Assembly (NCBI GenBank): GCA_032207245.1
Contig: CM063498.1
Span: 56,662,454 to 56,726,453 of the forward strand
Origin: Pardosa pseudoannulata
Taxonomy: Eukaryota > Arthropoda > Arachnida > Araneae > Lycosidae
DNA length: 64,000 bases
Direction of reading: 5' to 3'
Shown here in pieces: positions 36,401 to 48,809 of this stretch. Within the stretch, counting starts at the first letter, position 1. Each line of letters begins with the position of its first letter. The position numbers and the translations under genes are program-made. The notes under the pieces were generated by a model. The model did no database searches, was not told the DNA's origin, and was given only the letters and a program-made list of their open reading frames with translations.

Positions 36401-38754
36401 GAATTTGTAATAAGCAAAAACAGAATACAAAATATATTTAGATTACTGGTATTTTTTTTTTAAGGGTTCCCATATTATACAAATACACTTAATTTTATCA
36501 ACATGAAATTGGGAGTGTGAAAATGGCATGAGACTTAAATGGCTAATGAATGAAAATATGCATGCTAAACATACACATATCCAAAAGATCATTTTTAATT
36601 GGTATGTGTAAACTAAATTTTATCATGCTGATTTGGTTGTTATAATACCTGGTACGTAAGCAAGGAATATCTTTAAAATGTTTTATAAGAAATCTGCCAA
36701 AAAGAATGCAAAGTATTGTTTTAGAGCATTTAAAGTTGTTTTTCACATTATGACTTATTTTATTTTTGTTTTAGTTGGATTTCAATTGGGCTTGATTTCT
36801 TTATTTCAATTGTTAATATTTTAATAATTTTGAATCTTTAAATTCATAAATTTCATTTTTGTGCTGTACGTTTTTCAACTTTTCAGTTTCTGTTTTACAT
36901 TTTTAATCTTTAATTTTTAATCAAACTTTGCTGATTATCGTGTTGATTTTTTGTCTTTCTAAATTTTGTATCTATTTATTTGTTTTTAGGGTATCTACCT
37001 ACGTTGAAAACATTTTTTGCCAGAAATCGTATTTTTTTTATTTCTCTATTGTAAAATTTCAACTTTTAGGCATCCAAATCTGTTTTTGTTTTGTCTCTAC
37101 AGTATTTTAAAGAAAAGTTACAGCTATCAAAACAAACCGGAAGTAGCGATTTCAGAACTGGAAAGAGCATTTTTTGGCCAAAACTTTTTAAATTTTCATA
37201 AATATTAGTTTAAACATTTTCTAGTATTTTCAATAATTGGCAACTTGGCAATTAGAAACTTTTGAAGCAAAAAAGTGTGGGGAATTTTAAACAGAACTTC
37301 TCCAGGAATAAATTTTTTTGAGTGCAATTCTCTATGGTAATATAAAAAATAAACCTAAAAATGTAAAAACATGAACTAGTTTCTATGTTCAAAGAAAAAA
37401 GTTCTCCGAACATAAACGGATACCTTAAATGTTTTTCTATTGGTTTTGGGCATCTTTCTTTTTTAACGTTTCATCAAAATTGTGTTGTTCTATTGGGTTT
37501 TTCATCTTGTTTGGTGCAATTTGTCCCAAGAGGAATTAGCGCCACTAAATTTCAACCAACCACATTATGACTCCAAAATTATGTTCATGTTTCACGTTAG
37601 TTATGGTCTATTCTTCTACCTCTCTTGTTATGAGTTCAAGCCAAAAGAAAAGTGTTGATATTTATAATTACTAGCATATAGCCCGTCTTATGATGGGCTA
37701 TATGCTAATCAGTAAAGTTTCAGTAAAATTTTTAATTCTCCAGAATTGTAAAATACCTTATGAGGCAGATAAAAAAAAGATTAGATTTTTGGCTGAGCAT
37801 TATCTGGTGCACACTCAATAATTTGTTTACCTGCATATTCCTCTAAATTCTCCTGATACTGTGAAGGTAGTTTAGAATCACGTTGAATTCATTTAGTCAA
37901 ACCATGTGGATATGTATGAAAACCAAACACACAAATTTCATTTTCAAAGATATATAGCCTAAACGCTCGATATTTATGAGTCCGTGAAATAGGCTCTTAG
38001 ACTTTTATTAAACGTATTTGTTAATACCGGTGATAAAAGTTTCATTGCAGAAAAAATAATCGATGTTTCAATTTAAAATTAACACATATGTACCTAATAT
38101 ATTATTTAATACAAATATAAAGGAAAATTATTTACGTCATATCTAAATTCAGTGATAAAAATATAAAAATACTGCTGACGATACATAATAATTTAAAATA
38201 AGAAATGATTAAAGGAGATGGTTAAAGGAATGACGTCATAATGCTGGAAAAAATGTTATTTTTACCTGTTTATTATGTGATAAATTTAAAACCCTGGCTC
38301 TTAACTGGGGAAAATAGAACTCAAAATAATGGCATTAAACTCTCGAAAAGGAGGAAAGGTATGGATTTCGAACATTTTAAAGACTACAGTATTTTCAGCT
38401 GTGATGTGAAGCCTATTTATACCAATTTATTTTAGAATTGGATCGTTAGTTTAGGAGAAGATAAACTTTGAATTTTGCTAACCCTAACTCATCAAGAAAT
38501 CAATATGGATGCCTTTATCTATTCCAGGTCCAACCGCTTCATAAATTTGAGGGCAGACGGACAGATAACTTAGGCTATTATTATATAGGGGATAACTATT
38601 TATTGGTTTGGTAAGCATTTAGTAAAGCAAATTTCTTTTCTCTCCTATTTTTTAGGAAACTCACACATGTACAGCTAAAGTATGGCAGAGGAAATGGTTG
38701 GATGATACTAGGCTCACAGACTTCTCTTGTGAGAAAGAGGAAAAGTCCACATAA
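33266..38754 (+). CDS. Secreted type-2 cystatin, three exons
   Basis: Inhibitor of papain-like cysteine proteases (cathepsins, legumain in some members). Exons 33266-33478, 35091-35189 and 38656-38754, all phase 0, encode 136 residues. The first ATG begins a signal peptide (MLGKLLIFAFTACLFQAVVS). The mature part starts ERMMTGGWSD, with the N-terminal glycine that enters the protease cleft. The central hairpin QIVAG (family QxVxG) spans the exon 1/2 junction, and the second hairpin has the tryptophan in RKW where PW is usual. Four cysteines (TDC, DNC, HTC, FSC) match the two disulfides of type-2 cystatins. Splice sites: gttagt, ttttag, gtatgt, tttttag. The Lys in place of Pro before the Trp is the only deviation and should not abolish function. 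Same strand as nesprin, 11 kb downstream. Confidence 0.92.
34427..35030 (+). mobile_element. Probable solo LTR in cystatin intron 1
   Basis: Begins TGTAATATAG, ends AGACATGACA (TG...CA) and is flanked by TATA on each side. The flank lies in an AT run, so this 4-bp target duplication is not decisive. Composition differs from the intron. It has a TATA-like tttataattttt and a downstream AATAAA followed by about 85 bases, the order expected for U3-R-U5. No internal retroelement genes are present. It ends only about 60 bases before the exon 2 acceptor. Confidence 0.6.
35091..35189 (+). CDS. Cystatin exon 2 (QxVxG hairpin, two Cys)
   Basis: 33 codons, phases 0/0: IVAGVSYKIEMKIGETDC onward to NCNLKSDG. 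Acceptor ttttag, donor gtatgt. Confidence 0.93.
37065..37425 (+). repeat. Interspersed repeat in cystatin intron 2, short copy
   Basis: Matches 61398-62246 closely at both ends (e.g. aataattggcaacttggcaa and cttctccaggaataaatttt). It lacks about 430 bases present there; the break lies at ttaaac, suggesting deletion between short direct repeats. Confidence 0.75.
37672..37707. repeat. Perfect 13-bp-stem palindrome at a repeat end
   Basis: tagcatatagccc and its exact inverse gggctatatgcta, separated by 10 bases, in cystatin intron 2. The text up to about 38590, ending agacggacagataacttagg, looks like one interspersed repeat unit, but no second copy is in the window. Confidence 0.5.
38656..38754 (+). 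CDS. Cystatin exon 3 (second hairpin, last two Cys, stop)
   Basis: 32 codons plus TAA: ETHTCTAKVWQRKWLDD, then a segment with FSCEK. Acceptor tttttag. Confidence 0.92.
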   Translation, partial: ETHTCTAKVWQRKWLDDTRLTDFSCEKEEKST

Positions 38755-38966
38755 GAAAGAGGGAAGAAAATCCCATGGCTTCTAAGAAAAAGAGGAAAAT
38801 GATTATGTAATTTTGAGTAGATACAAAATTTTAGAACCAGAACATCTGTTAACCGTATATATGTACTTTTTGCTTTTAATTCATAATTTCTGCTTTATGA
38901 AATTCTCTATGTATATAGTATTTAAGTGTATAGCATATTTTCTAAACAGATGTAGAATATTTTTCA

Positions 38967-38972
38967 AATAAA
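38967..38972 (+). terminator. Polyadenylation signal AATAAA of the cystatin gene
   Basis: Canonical hexamer 213 bases after the stop codon. The 3' UTR is therefore about 38755-38990. Confidence 0.7.
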
Positions 38973-39814
38973 TTTTTAGACTAACCAATTTTTTTTTTAA
39001 TTTTATTGAGTAAAACTTCAAAATTAGCAAAATGTTTTCAACCTTTCAGGTTTGGTGCATCTTATTACTCACTGGGATAGCTATATTTACATGCTCTATT
39101 TTTTTAAAAATGTTGTCAGAAGTATTAATTTAACTCTATTGATTAAAAAGAACATGTATTTAATTTTGAAAACCTTAAATACCAAAAAATAGACTTAACC
39201 TTATCTTCTTAGAGTCATATCCTGAAAGGGTTAAGGGGAGTTTCAAAATAACCAAATTTGATTAGAAAAATAAAATGGCATTTGTTATTGTTCAGAAAAA
39301 GTTAAAGGTATGCATGTACTTCACTGTTTAATCTAATAAATAATGCTCCACTATTTAATCCAGTAAAATTTTTTATTCAGATAATTTTTTGTTTAAATCT
39401 TTTTTTTTTTTTTTTCCTCATTTTCTTTATGAAATTAACAATGAAAATTTTACAGTTTCGTTTATATTTCTTTATTGGTGACTTTCAAATTTTCAAGGTG
39501 CACTACATTTACTCCTGAAAATATTATTAAAAGTGAGATTTGATGCTAAGTATAAATGAATATCTATTTATTTTCAAAATATCATGATTGAGTATTGAAT
39601 TTCTTTTGGGTATTTTCAAATGATCGTCAGTTATCTTTTGCTGATTTTGATTTTATATGGTTTAACTATATTGTTAAAATAGTTTAATAAAAATAAATGT
39701 CAATCTGTAATATAAACTCTTGTTATTTAAATCATAAAATTGTCTTGAGATTTTAGATTCTATCATATTTTGTGTTTTGAATTAAGACAAAAAGCCAATC
39801 ATTTTTGTAGCCCA

Positions 39815-39815
39815 A

Positions 39816-39862
<47 letters not shown>
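39815..39862. repeat. AT microsatellite with CA extension
   Basis: (TA)n followed by (CA)n and (CATA)n up to 39895, immediately next to a transposon end. Confidence 0.9.
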
Positions 39863-39866
<4 letters not shown>

Positions 39867-39896
39867 CACACACACACGCATGCATACACATACATA

Positions 39897-40505
39897 CAGT
39901 AAAACCCACGTAAGAAGTTTATATTTTTGGTACCCATTTTTCCCCCTATTCATACAATGTTAGATGCCGTTTATAAAATTTCGTTCCAAAATCTTTCCCG
40001 CTTAAAAAGTTTTCTTTCATTTCTAAATTTACTTACAGTGCGTGTTTATAGCTGCCTTTCGATTACTGTTTTTTTTTTCCTCTCTCTTTCTGTAAAGGTG
40101 AATGTTTATGGCTGAAAATGATTGTCATTTTTATTTAAAGTGTTCCTGAAGAAGTTCTAAAAAGTTTAAGACAGCTGGATTGTTATCAATTACAAATTTC
40201 CGATAAAAAACAAAAAAAAAAACTATAACAGATTTTTTTTAAAATTGATTTTAGAGGTCTTTAAAGCAAAATATCTTAGATGACTTAGATATTCTAAGGT
40301 AATTATGTTGTTTTCCTTTATTAGCTGATTTTTTAAGTATGCAAAAAATGTAAATTTTTGAGGAAAACCAAACCTATTGTTCATATATTTTATAAAGAAA
40401 AAAAAAATTCCTCATTATCTATGTAATTTTGTTTTTAAAAAATTAATTTCGTTTAAGAAGTTTTCTCTTTCTATTCCCTTAAAAAACTGCTTAAGTGGGT
40501 TTACC

Positions 40506-40506
<1 letters not shown>
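39897..40506. mobile_element. Tigger/pogo-like non-autonomous element
   Basis: Ends CAGTAAAACCCACGTAAGAAG and, inverted, TGGTAAACCCACTTAAGCAG, both next to TA. About 610 bp without a usable transposase. Followed by an AT microsatellite (40507-40532). Confidence 0.6.
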
Positions 40507-40536
<30 letters not shown>

Positions 40537-41416
40537 ATTTCTTACTAATTTCTTTATTTGAGTTGCCTTTCAAGAAGAAGGTTTCTTCACCTAAAATACT
40601 TATAGTTTAGTTCATACATAATAATTGAAAATAATTAATCCTTCCTCTAATCACATCTGCTCCAAAACTTTAGTGCCGTTCCACTACCTGTAAAGGTTTA
40701 TCTTCATTACTTTTACAATTTTGTTGTCAAATGAAAAGTTTAAAAATGATTAGGGTACAATTAAGAAAAAAGGAAACTGAAAAAAATCTTTGGGATTATT
40801 TATCAGTTAGGTATACATAATGTGTAAAAATGGAGTATGCCAAATCTCCGTGAAAAAATTCAAGGCCCAATGTATTTGGAGCAGGGCAGTGACTTTTACC
40901 CCAAACCGTTCTACATTATTAACAATACTGTGAACTTAAGCAGCTCTCAAATGGTCTTCTTACTCCTAAATCTTTTTTTGACCCCAGTGGTTTAACCTTT
41001 AAAAAGTGAAATAGTAACTATGGAAATTCCCTTTTAAATGGATTTTGACATTGATCGATGGGAATGACGATTTGTTACTGAATGAAAAACAGGGGAGGGG
41101 TAAATAGTGTATTCTAACAACAATCCAAGAAAGACATGCAGAAACTGGGCGGTGCGCAAAGACGAAATGGCCGAGAAGATAAATGGACACATTACGGGTT
41201 GGGGGTGCTTTTGGAATCATTCATTAGCAACAAAACGTATTAAATAACCATTTACCTAAAATTATTAACCTTTCTTGAATCGAGCTTTTTCTCTTTGAAG
41301 AGGATATTACATTGGATATTACTATTTGGCATAAGTATCATAACCTAAAACTTTTTCTTGGACTGGGCTAGGTATTTTAATTAAGTCATTAAATAAGCGT
41401 CCTAAAATGTTAAACA

Positions 41417-41588
41417 GGTTTGGTTTGAAGCACTACAATCTATTATTTTGCAACACGAGGGCTAATAAGACCAGAACCTACTGCTTAAAACCGATTTCGA
41501 ATGGCTACGAACATCCATGCCATAGGGGGATTCGAGTCCACGAACTCCGGAAGTAAAGATCAGCGCTCTTACCATCGTTCAGCTAATC
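41417..41588 (-). mobile_element. tRNA-derived SINE, full length
   Basis: Family body at left and tRNA-like head at right (inverted), with direct repeats TTAAACAGG at 41410-41418 and 41589-41597. Confidence 0.85.
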
Positions 41589-42219
41589 TTAAACAGGGAA
41601 AGCATAATTCAAGAGTCTTAAGAATTGAGGATTCATAGAAATCTTCCTAATTGTAGTTCATTGTTGGCCTAATAATCGATTTATATAATAAAATTTTAAG
41701 TGACAGATTTAACTACAGAGAAGGCCCAGGGAGTTCAATAGCCGGTTCCTTCGAGAGAGACAACGATGGTACTGGTCCAGCTATACCATCGTGACAGTGT
41801 AGTTCTATACTGAAAAGATATTAGCAGTCTTCGACTACTTAAGATTTCCAAATAAGATACGTATTTAAAATTGTTATATTGAAACACACATAATGCCGCT
41901 GACCTGGAAAACCAGGTCAGCGGTTTTTAATATTTTTCCTTCAATTTTAATATATTTAGTTTTAATTGTTGTGTATCTATATATGCGTACAAAATAGAAA
42001 AAAAGGAATCGAAACAGGTCATTAAAAACTGAATTAGTGATATCCTTTAAAAATGGGTCATTTGAAGTCCTTAATTTTAAACTGCTTCCCAGAAAAAAGT
42101 CCTTTAAAAATATGTAAATTTCTTAATTATTTTTTCATGACGCATTTTGTTAAATAATTTTTTTTTTCATTCTTATTATTATTTCTTTCATTTGATCACC
42201 AACGTATGTAGTTTTTATC

Positions 42220-43129
42220 CCTGTGGCCTTTCGCAGCGGACAATTATGGATAGCGGTTGGTAGACAAGCGTGGTCTGGACAAAGCCGTTTGTGTACTAGG
42301 TCTCCGACACAAAGCCGAGGCAGTCGTTTAAGCGGAGGTAAATTAAGAACTATCAGTAAGCCGGAGTCAGTGTGTCTACGCCTTTATGTTGTCTGCTACC
42401 GTCAAAAGACTCTGCTAATAATTATACATCGAGTGACGGTGGGTCCCCAAGTTAACGGTGCCGCTAATAAATTTAGGATGCTTGGTCGATGAACTTAAAG
42501 AAGAACTTCGGCCACATCTGGAAACACGTCAGCTGATCCAGGTGGTCGTTTGACCGCAAAATTGCGTCACCTCGGGTTCGGGAAGGTTCTGGAAGAATCA
42601 CGCAAGGGCAACCGGGATCCCTATATAAAGAAATTGGCTGAGCCAAGAGAGAAGAGTTTGGAGTAGTTTTTTGTTTTGATGGCACTCGAGAAGAGTCCAC
42701 CTGCCCCTCCGAATTGCCGGAGCTTGCTTCCCTTTAGAGACCGCCAGCGTCTCTGCTTTCTGCTAAGAAGTCGACCTTCGACTTAGGGATCTCATTCCCG
42801 CTACCTGTAATATTTTTTTTACTTTTCTTAGAAGTAGATCGCTGAGAGTGACACTTGCTGTCATTTTGGATCGTCCTGCATCCGTCGTTTATCCAAGAAC
42901 TCCAGCGATATAAGCACTCTGAGCTTTTCGAGCCTCAGTCAACTGTTCGGATCATCAGATTGGGAGATTATAGTGTCCGAGTCCCGTACCGGCATTCTGT
43001 AGCGAACTGTTCCTGTGTTACTAGCTTCACTGAAATGTATATAATTATTCCCACGAATAAAGCATTTATTCAAGAGTAAATCGAGTTTCAGCCTGTATCT
43101 TTGACGGCTTCCTTACTCAATACGTCACA
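42220..43129 (+). mobile_element. LTR-like sequence of a retrotransposon, 5' boundary uncertain
   Basis: GC-richer than both flanks. Contains a clear TATA box (ctatataaag near 42621) and, downstream, AATAAA at 43057 with a terminal ACGTCACA at 43129: the order of a retroviral-type promoter and polyadenylation region. No gag or pol frame adjoins it, so it is probably a solo LTR. The left boundary could be 42220 or as late as 42435. Confidence 0.5.
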
Positions 43130-43619
43130 CTGTATTGTCAGCTTACAAGCAAAAATTAGTATGACGACAAATGGATATATTCAGTAGCATAGCGTAGGAG
43201 AGCAAAAACGGCGCTCAGCTAGGAACTATGCATGTAGACATAGATTATTTTGGGGTGCATTTGAGCTGAAAGCTCATTCACTCCAGTAATGGAATTAATA
43301 TGTAAGGAACATTAGCACTTTGTAACTGATAAATTAAAATAAGAACTTTTAAAAATAGTTAAAATTCAAAGGTAATACTCCTGTCGTTGATTCTAATATA
43401 CGTGTATATACATTAAAAATCCATGCTAAACATGATTTTCTTCGGTGTTTTCATTATATAAGAAAAAATGCTTATTGAAGTAATCAGTAGTTTTTAAATA
43501 ATATTTATTACACTCGTAATTTTTTATTAACAAAATTCCTATCGTAGAATGAATAGTAAGAAGATATATTTAAATATACACGAACAGCCATTATAATGTG
43601 ACTCTATTAAAAACATGTA

Positions 43620-44620
43620 TACCTTTTTCAGACTTCAAAACTACCAGCAAGCAGCGTGGCATTGACTCCACAAGTTGCTGATAGGTAGTCTGAAGTAACT
43701 GGTACTAAGCTCTCACCAGTTGGTCCTGCAATTTCCGCACATTACGAGGGGTAGTGTCGCAGCACGAGTTTGGTTTTGACCACAAATGCTCTATTGGATT
43801 AATGTGAGGTGAATTTTGAGGCCAATAAGGCGATTTCACGCAGTAGGGCAAATCTCAATTTATGCCAATTCTGGCTTTAGTTTCAAACGGAAAGGCAGTT
43901 TATTGTTTGTTTATTGGTTGTTGTAAACCTGAAAGGGAAGGGGAAGGGCATTATAGCAGTTCGTGACTTTGCGAAAAATTGCTCTATGCATGACTTGAAA
44001 GTCATTGGAATGTTCCTCGAACCACTCCTTGGCGATTCGAAGCTTATGACATGGTGCATTATCCTGTTAGTAAACACCCTCTCTCGCCTGTTTCATGAAT
44101 GGGTAAACCTGGTCTGCGAGAATGTTCACGTATTACACAGACGTCAAGGATTGTTCTATGGGGATTATGGGTCCTCATGCGATCCATGAAAATATTGACC
44201 TCCCCTTAATATTGGGCACCTGTTTGTCTCTGTCAACTGTGCATCTGGGAGCCAAGGTTTCCTTTGGATATCGGTATATTCATTCACGCCCTTCGATATG
44301 ATGACCAGAAAACTTGATTCGTAGGACGAGGCAACTTTCTTCCATTCTTTTAATGTCTAGTTCCAATGTTTCTTGGCTTATTACAGACGCAGTTGGCGAT
44401 GACGTGCTTCGGCCTTCGACTGCGTAGGCCTATACGCAGCAATGTATGCTTTATAATGTGTAGAGGAACACTGCCTGGGTCACCACTGTTGTAGCTGATG
44501 GTGATTTCGGCTGTTATAGCTCTTTGATTACGACGAACAATGCCAAGCTATCTCCGCTCTCCTCTGGAATAAATCCTCTGGCGCCGTTGAAAATTCTGCC
44601 AGTTATGCGTGACAAAATTT
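43620..44620 (-). pseudogene. Tc1-like transposase pseudogene (DD34E), interrupted by a MITE
   Basis: The minus strand reads, across frameshifts, a region equivalent to DNAPCHKLRIAKEWFEEHS, then WPQNSPHINPIEHLWSKPNS and CDTTPRNVRKLQDQLVRA, then LVESMPRCLLVVLKS: the second Asp and the Glu of the Tc1 catalytic triad. A 157 bp MITE (43828-43984) sits between the two motifs. Frameshifts and stops make it inactive. It lies at the outer end of the left arm of the large inverted duplication and has no counterpart in the right arm. Confidence 0.8.
43828..43984 (+). mobile_element. 157-bp MITE, copy 1, TA target
   Basis: Begins AGGCGATTTCACGC, ends GCGAAAAATTGCTC (imperfect inverse, about 10 of 14), flanked by TA at 43826-43827 and 43985-43986. 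Inserted into a Tc1-like transposase pseudogene. Same length as the copy at 45729. Confidence 0.85.
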
Positions 44621-45664
44621 TTAATAAAAGCGCTAATTCTCAAATTTAGCTCAATTAAGTGCAATTTTTGGTGAAAGTCTACCATTAACTATCACATTTT
44701 TGACTTGTCATTAACAAATATAAGAACTGTAAAAATAAAAAGGAAACGTGTACCTTTTCAGAGGACTTTAAACACAAGAATGACTCTACTCAAGTTATTC
44801 TAAATTTATTTTTATCCTAATTATGCCATCTCTTCTTAAAATAAAAAAAATGCGTTTTACAAATCGAGGATGCTGTCACGAAAAGCACTTCCCCTTCTAC
44901 TGAGACTACTCAACTCTGATAGAACAAAGAGACTTAAAAAGTGGGAACTGTTCTATGAAAAGACATGAACGATGAGTGGTGTGACAACAACATCGCTCAT
45001 GTTAATACTAAAATGTCTGTATATATTCTTGTAAATAATTCAAACCAATTAAATGTGTTTAGATTATTAGATTGGCTCTCTTCAATGCAGGTGATTAACA
45101 CTATTGTCGATCCATAACTTCGATGTGACTTCATTTCGGCGCGAAAAGATAGCGATAATAAGAGAGGTGAGTTATGCATGTTATGTCTCATTCTCTTATT
45201 GTTTCCGATTGCTACAGATGCATTGAATAACAGTTGACTAGAAATAACCGTAGATTAAAAGCTATGAAATTGAACTCCGTGAAACCTTAACATTAATTTT
45301 ACTATTATTTCTATTTCGCTACAATTAAATGGTAAGATCAGGCCTTAGTTCTATTTTTTAATAAGATGAAAATGATTTTTGTTGATATTGGTAATCCATA
45401 AATTTTATTAAAAAGGAGAATATACTTGTGTAAAAACTCTAAACAAGTCATATGTTGCTACACCTTTCGACTTGTAAAATATTTTCAGCAACAGTGAACT
45501 GAAAATGGTATAGAAAAATATAAATTTGGAAGCATTAACGGTTGAAAAAAAAGATTCAAGTTAATGTTTAATTTTCTAATGGTTGAATGAGTGTTTCTTG
45601 ATAGTCTATGACGTCATTATTTTTCTGCCGCATCCCTTGTGTTAGATCGTCGGTAACTCGTTTA

Positions 45665-45960
45665 GGGTCGGTCTCATCAAAGTCGTTTAACGGATAACCG
45701 CGATTAATGTCTGAGGAAACGAAGAATAAGGCGATTTCACGCAGTAGGGCAAATTCTCAAATTATGACAATTCTGGCTTTAGTTTCAAACGGAAGGGTAG
45801 TTTATTGTTTGTCTATTGGCTGTTGTAAACATGAAAATGAATGGGAAGGGCATTTAGTACTTCGTGACGTTTCAACAAATCGATCTATTGTGTCCCACCA
45901 CAGGTTGGCCCCATGGGTTAATCGCAGTTAGCCGTTAAACGGCGTTGGTGAGACCGGCCC
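45665..45960. mobile_element. PIF/Harbinger-type MITE with about 45-bp inverted ends
   Basis: Left end GGGTCGGTCTCATCAAAGTC; right end, inverted, GGGCCGGTCTCACCAACGCC, with matching continued through CGTTTAACGG and GCGATTAA. Flanked by TTA at 45662-45664 and 45961-45963. Removing the nested 157-bp MITE leaves about 137 bp. Confidence 0.85.
45729..45885 (+). mobile_element. 157-bp MITE, copy 2, nested in another MITE
   Basis: Same ends and length as the 43828 copy; TA at 45727-45728 and 45886-45887. Confidence 0.87.
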
Positions 45961-48239
45961 TTAGTCATATCTACGGGGTTCTCTTACTTGGACACGATGT
46001 TTTCAATGGTCAACTATCAGACGAACACGTAAGGTAAATAATTATTTTTTATGAAGAGAATTCTTATACTGTTTTACAATTTAACGTTATAAATATCAAA
46101 TTGTTTTCATTGGGTGAAAGAGTTCTCGCATTTACAAACAAGTATGAAAAAAAATTTTGTGTTTGTGTTTTTACTATTTTGAAAGTTACTCGTGGATGTG
46201 ATATAATGTACAGCATTTCTTAGCAAATGAAAACTGTAAATGTCTTTTTCCCGTGTTTTGCTTTCCTTTAAATCCTATGCATTACAAACTCCAAGTTATT
46301 TTGTGTTGAAGATGCAAGCGTTAAATTATGTACGAAAATTTTCTGTCACATAGAGATAAAATTGAGAATGGAATAAGTGAAAAGTTGACTCATTATTTTG
46401 TTATACACAAATACTAGAAAAATCTGTCATAAAGCATTGTATTTAACTATGACAGTTATATATATATATATATTAAGTATAATGCTAGAGGTATCTTAAA
46501 AACTCCTTAACAGATTTACCTAGTAAGTATTTATAGTACACATTTAGAGTAGACTTGAGTTGCAAAGATTATAAAAGCATTTTACAAGTTTAATAAAAGT
46601 TGCATGACTTGATTACTTTAATTTCCTAAACTGCCTTAAATTAGATTCTAAATTACAAAGCAATTCCAATATTTACTGTAATAATAGTTTTCTTTTGAAC
46701 GAGTGTCATGTTCGCTTAAAATTGAACGATGTTTAGGTCCATTTTGCTGTTTTTCAAATGAGTTTATTTGAACAATTATATATTAAATTGCTTTACATAT
46801 GCATACTAGTTTGATTGCAAGGTTAAATGTTTGTATATATAAATTTATATTAATACGTTCACAGTCGAAATTTTTACAGTACCTAAACGAGTACATGTCT
46901 ATTAACAGATTCAAGACAGATTGTGTTTTATGTCTGTATTAACAAACATGGTCTAAATGAGTGTCGTTACATTTTAGCCATTTTTTTAATGACCATTAAT
47001 CTGTAAACCAATAGCTATGCAAAAATGGAAGAACATTCTTTTGTCGTCATATTACCATTTCTCAATTTTTAAGAAGGTTTTTAAAGTAAGAAATCACGTT
47101 AAAAGTACGACGAATATATTTGATGGTTTATATTTTTACTTGGTTATTTTCTTGCGCGCTTATAAAAGGTATTTGTACAAAAATTAATGATCATTGAATT
47201 TCATATGAATCTGATTGAATCCACTGTATCGTTATTTTGAAATATATTTTTACTCATTGGTAATGATATCTGTTGGTAGTCATTGTATGTTTATTGTATG
47301 GTTTTTGGAACTGACTGGCCATTTCAAAGCTTCTATATCTTCAACAAATGGTCATTTTTTTTTATAGAAATTTCAACAACTGTCGAGTGTTTCACTCGTT
47401 GAGACAACCTTAACAGTTTTTGCATACTGAAAAATTTGAGGCTATTTGTCAATTTCATGAACTAACACTAAAAAATTAGAATTATTTTTTCCTGTTATGT
47501 AAATCTGAAATTAAGTTCTTTTTTTAAAAATGTTTTTTAGAAGCCATTTATTACTACTTAAAATGTGTGTTGAACTTTTCTATTGACTGTATTTTATTAA
47601 TGTGAAATAATCGCTAGAAATTTCCTATAGTCCTAATTTTTATTGACTTTGTTGTAATTGAGCTAATGTTTATTTTGCGTCCTATCGTACCCAATGGAGA
47701 TTTATTAGTATATGTGTCTGCAGTAAATGCACATATCTAACCAATCTCTTTTCGGTTGGATCACTTTTAAAATTTAGAAAGGTAAGTATGAAACATTTTA
47801 AACCCAAATATTCACTCTTCTTGATTATTTTTAAGGCCACTTATTACAAGTCATTTCATAAATTAAGAGGGATATACTTCGGAATATTTTAAAGCATTTA
47901 GTCAGCTTTGGTATAGCTAAAATTGATTAGTGGAAAACTTTCATTATATTAAAAGGAAATGTACTTTATTTTTATCTTCTAAAAACCAGTTAGAAAATAT
48001 CTAAGATTAAGGAGTTCGCAAGAAAATCCTCCGAATTTTAAAACGTATTTAAGTTTTTAAAACAAATTATGTGATGTCTCACTTCTTGTTACTCTCGTCT
48101 CTAATGGCAATATGTATCGTATAACAAAATAGTAGATGGTAGCGTTCCAAACTTTCCTGTTATTTGAAGTAAAGTTCCACATTTTTTTTTCGTAATGTTA
48201 ATCAGTGTTTTTTTCCTATTAGTAGGGATAAGCAGCAAA

Positions 48240-48345
48240 TGACTAAGCCGGTTTCGACATTTGTACCTTTTGGGCTAATTCAGACTCCGAAAGCTTTCCA
48301 CGCCAGCGACGGGATTCGAACTCTCCAAGAGCCATCATAGTGTGT
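48240..48345. repeat. Possible decayed tRNA-like repeat
   Basis: Contains gacgggattcgaactctc, an inverted box B-like phrase, after a diverged stretch. Too degraded to place in the SINE family. Confidence 0.25.
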
Positions 48346-48809
48346 AAAATTAAGATTGTGTCTCATTATCCCTTTTTTATTCTTAAATTCTGATTAAAAA
48401 CCTAGAAACCAAGGATTGTGTTCGATCTCCGTGACTGTATTAAATCTATAGCAATTATACCACAATAACTCTGTAGTACTTTTAAAATAAATTCTCATTT
48501 TCTAAAAAACGTTTAGATATTGAATGTGTATTCTTTCTTGATTTCTTTCGAGCAAATGTGGCGAACATTCTACCTTCTACTTAGATTGTCAGCTTAAGTC
48601 ACAATATAATAATTACAAATATTGTCAAAAGTTCACCATATTGAGGAGGAGAAAGTGGTTCCTCCCTTGGTTGCCCTAGTAGTTCAGTTCAGCGCTCTCT
48701 ACAAGATTCGTCTTTAAATGGGAGAAGGTATGGATGATATATATAAAATCCTGAAAGGAACCCGTACAAGTATTGAAAGCTAGAACGTAAAAACTGGGTG
48801 GCAAGGTAG

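Larger units (their letters stand above)
44600..47880 (+). repeat. Left arm of a large diverged inverted duplication
   Basis: Blocks match 50850-55520 in reverse-complement order. Anchors: 44640-44820 with 55340-55520; 45290-45420 with 55085-55230; 45968-46030 with 54600-54665; 46230-46350 with 54280-54400; 46800-47040 with 52960-53210; 47145-47330 with 52490-52680; 47689-47789 with 50913-51014. The innermost anchor is much better conserved than the rest. Contains the nested MITE at 45665-45960. Confidence 0.85.

Noticed and set aside
47740..47765. ttcggttggatcactt resembles the 3' end of small-subunit rRNA
   Set aside because: Only about a dozen bases match and nothing around it looks like rRNA; coincidence.
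47691..47781. Conserved inner block of the arms as a coding exon
   Set aside because: One frame is open in the left copy (QWRFISICVCSKCTYL) but the right copy has a 1-base deletion and a stop, so coding constraint is not supported.
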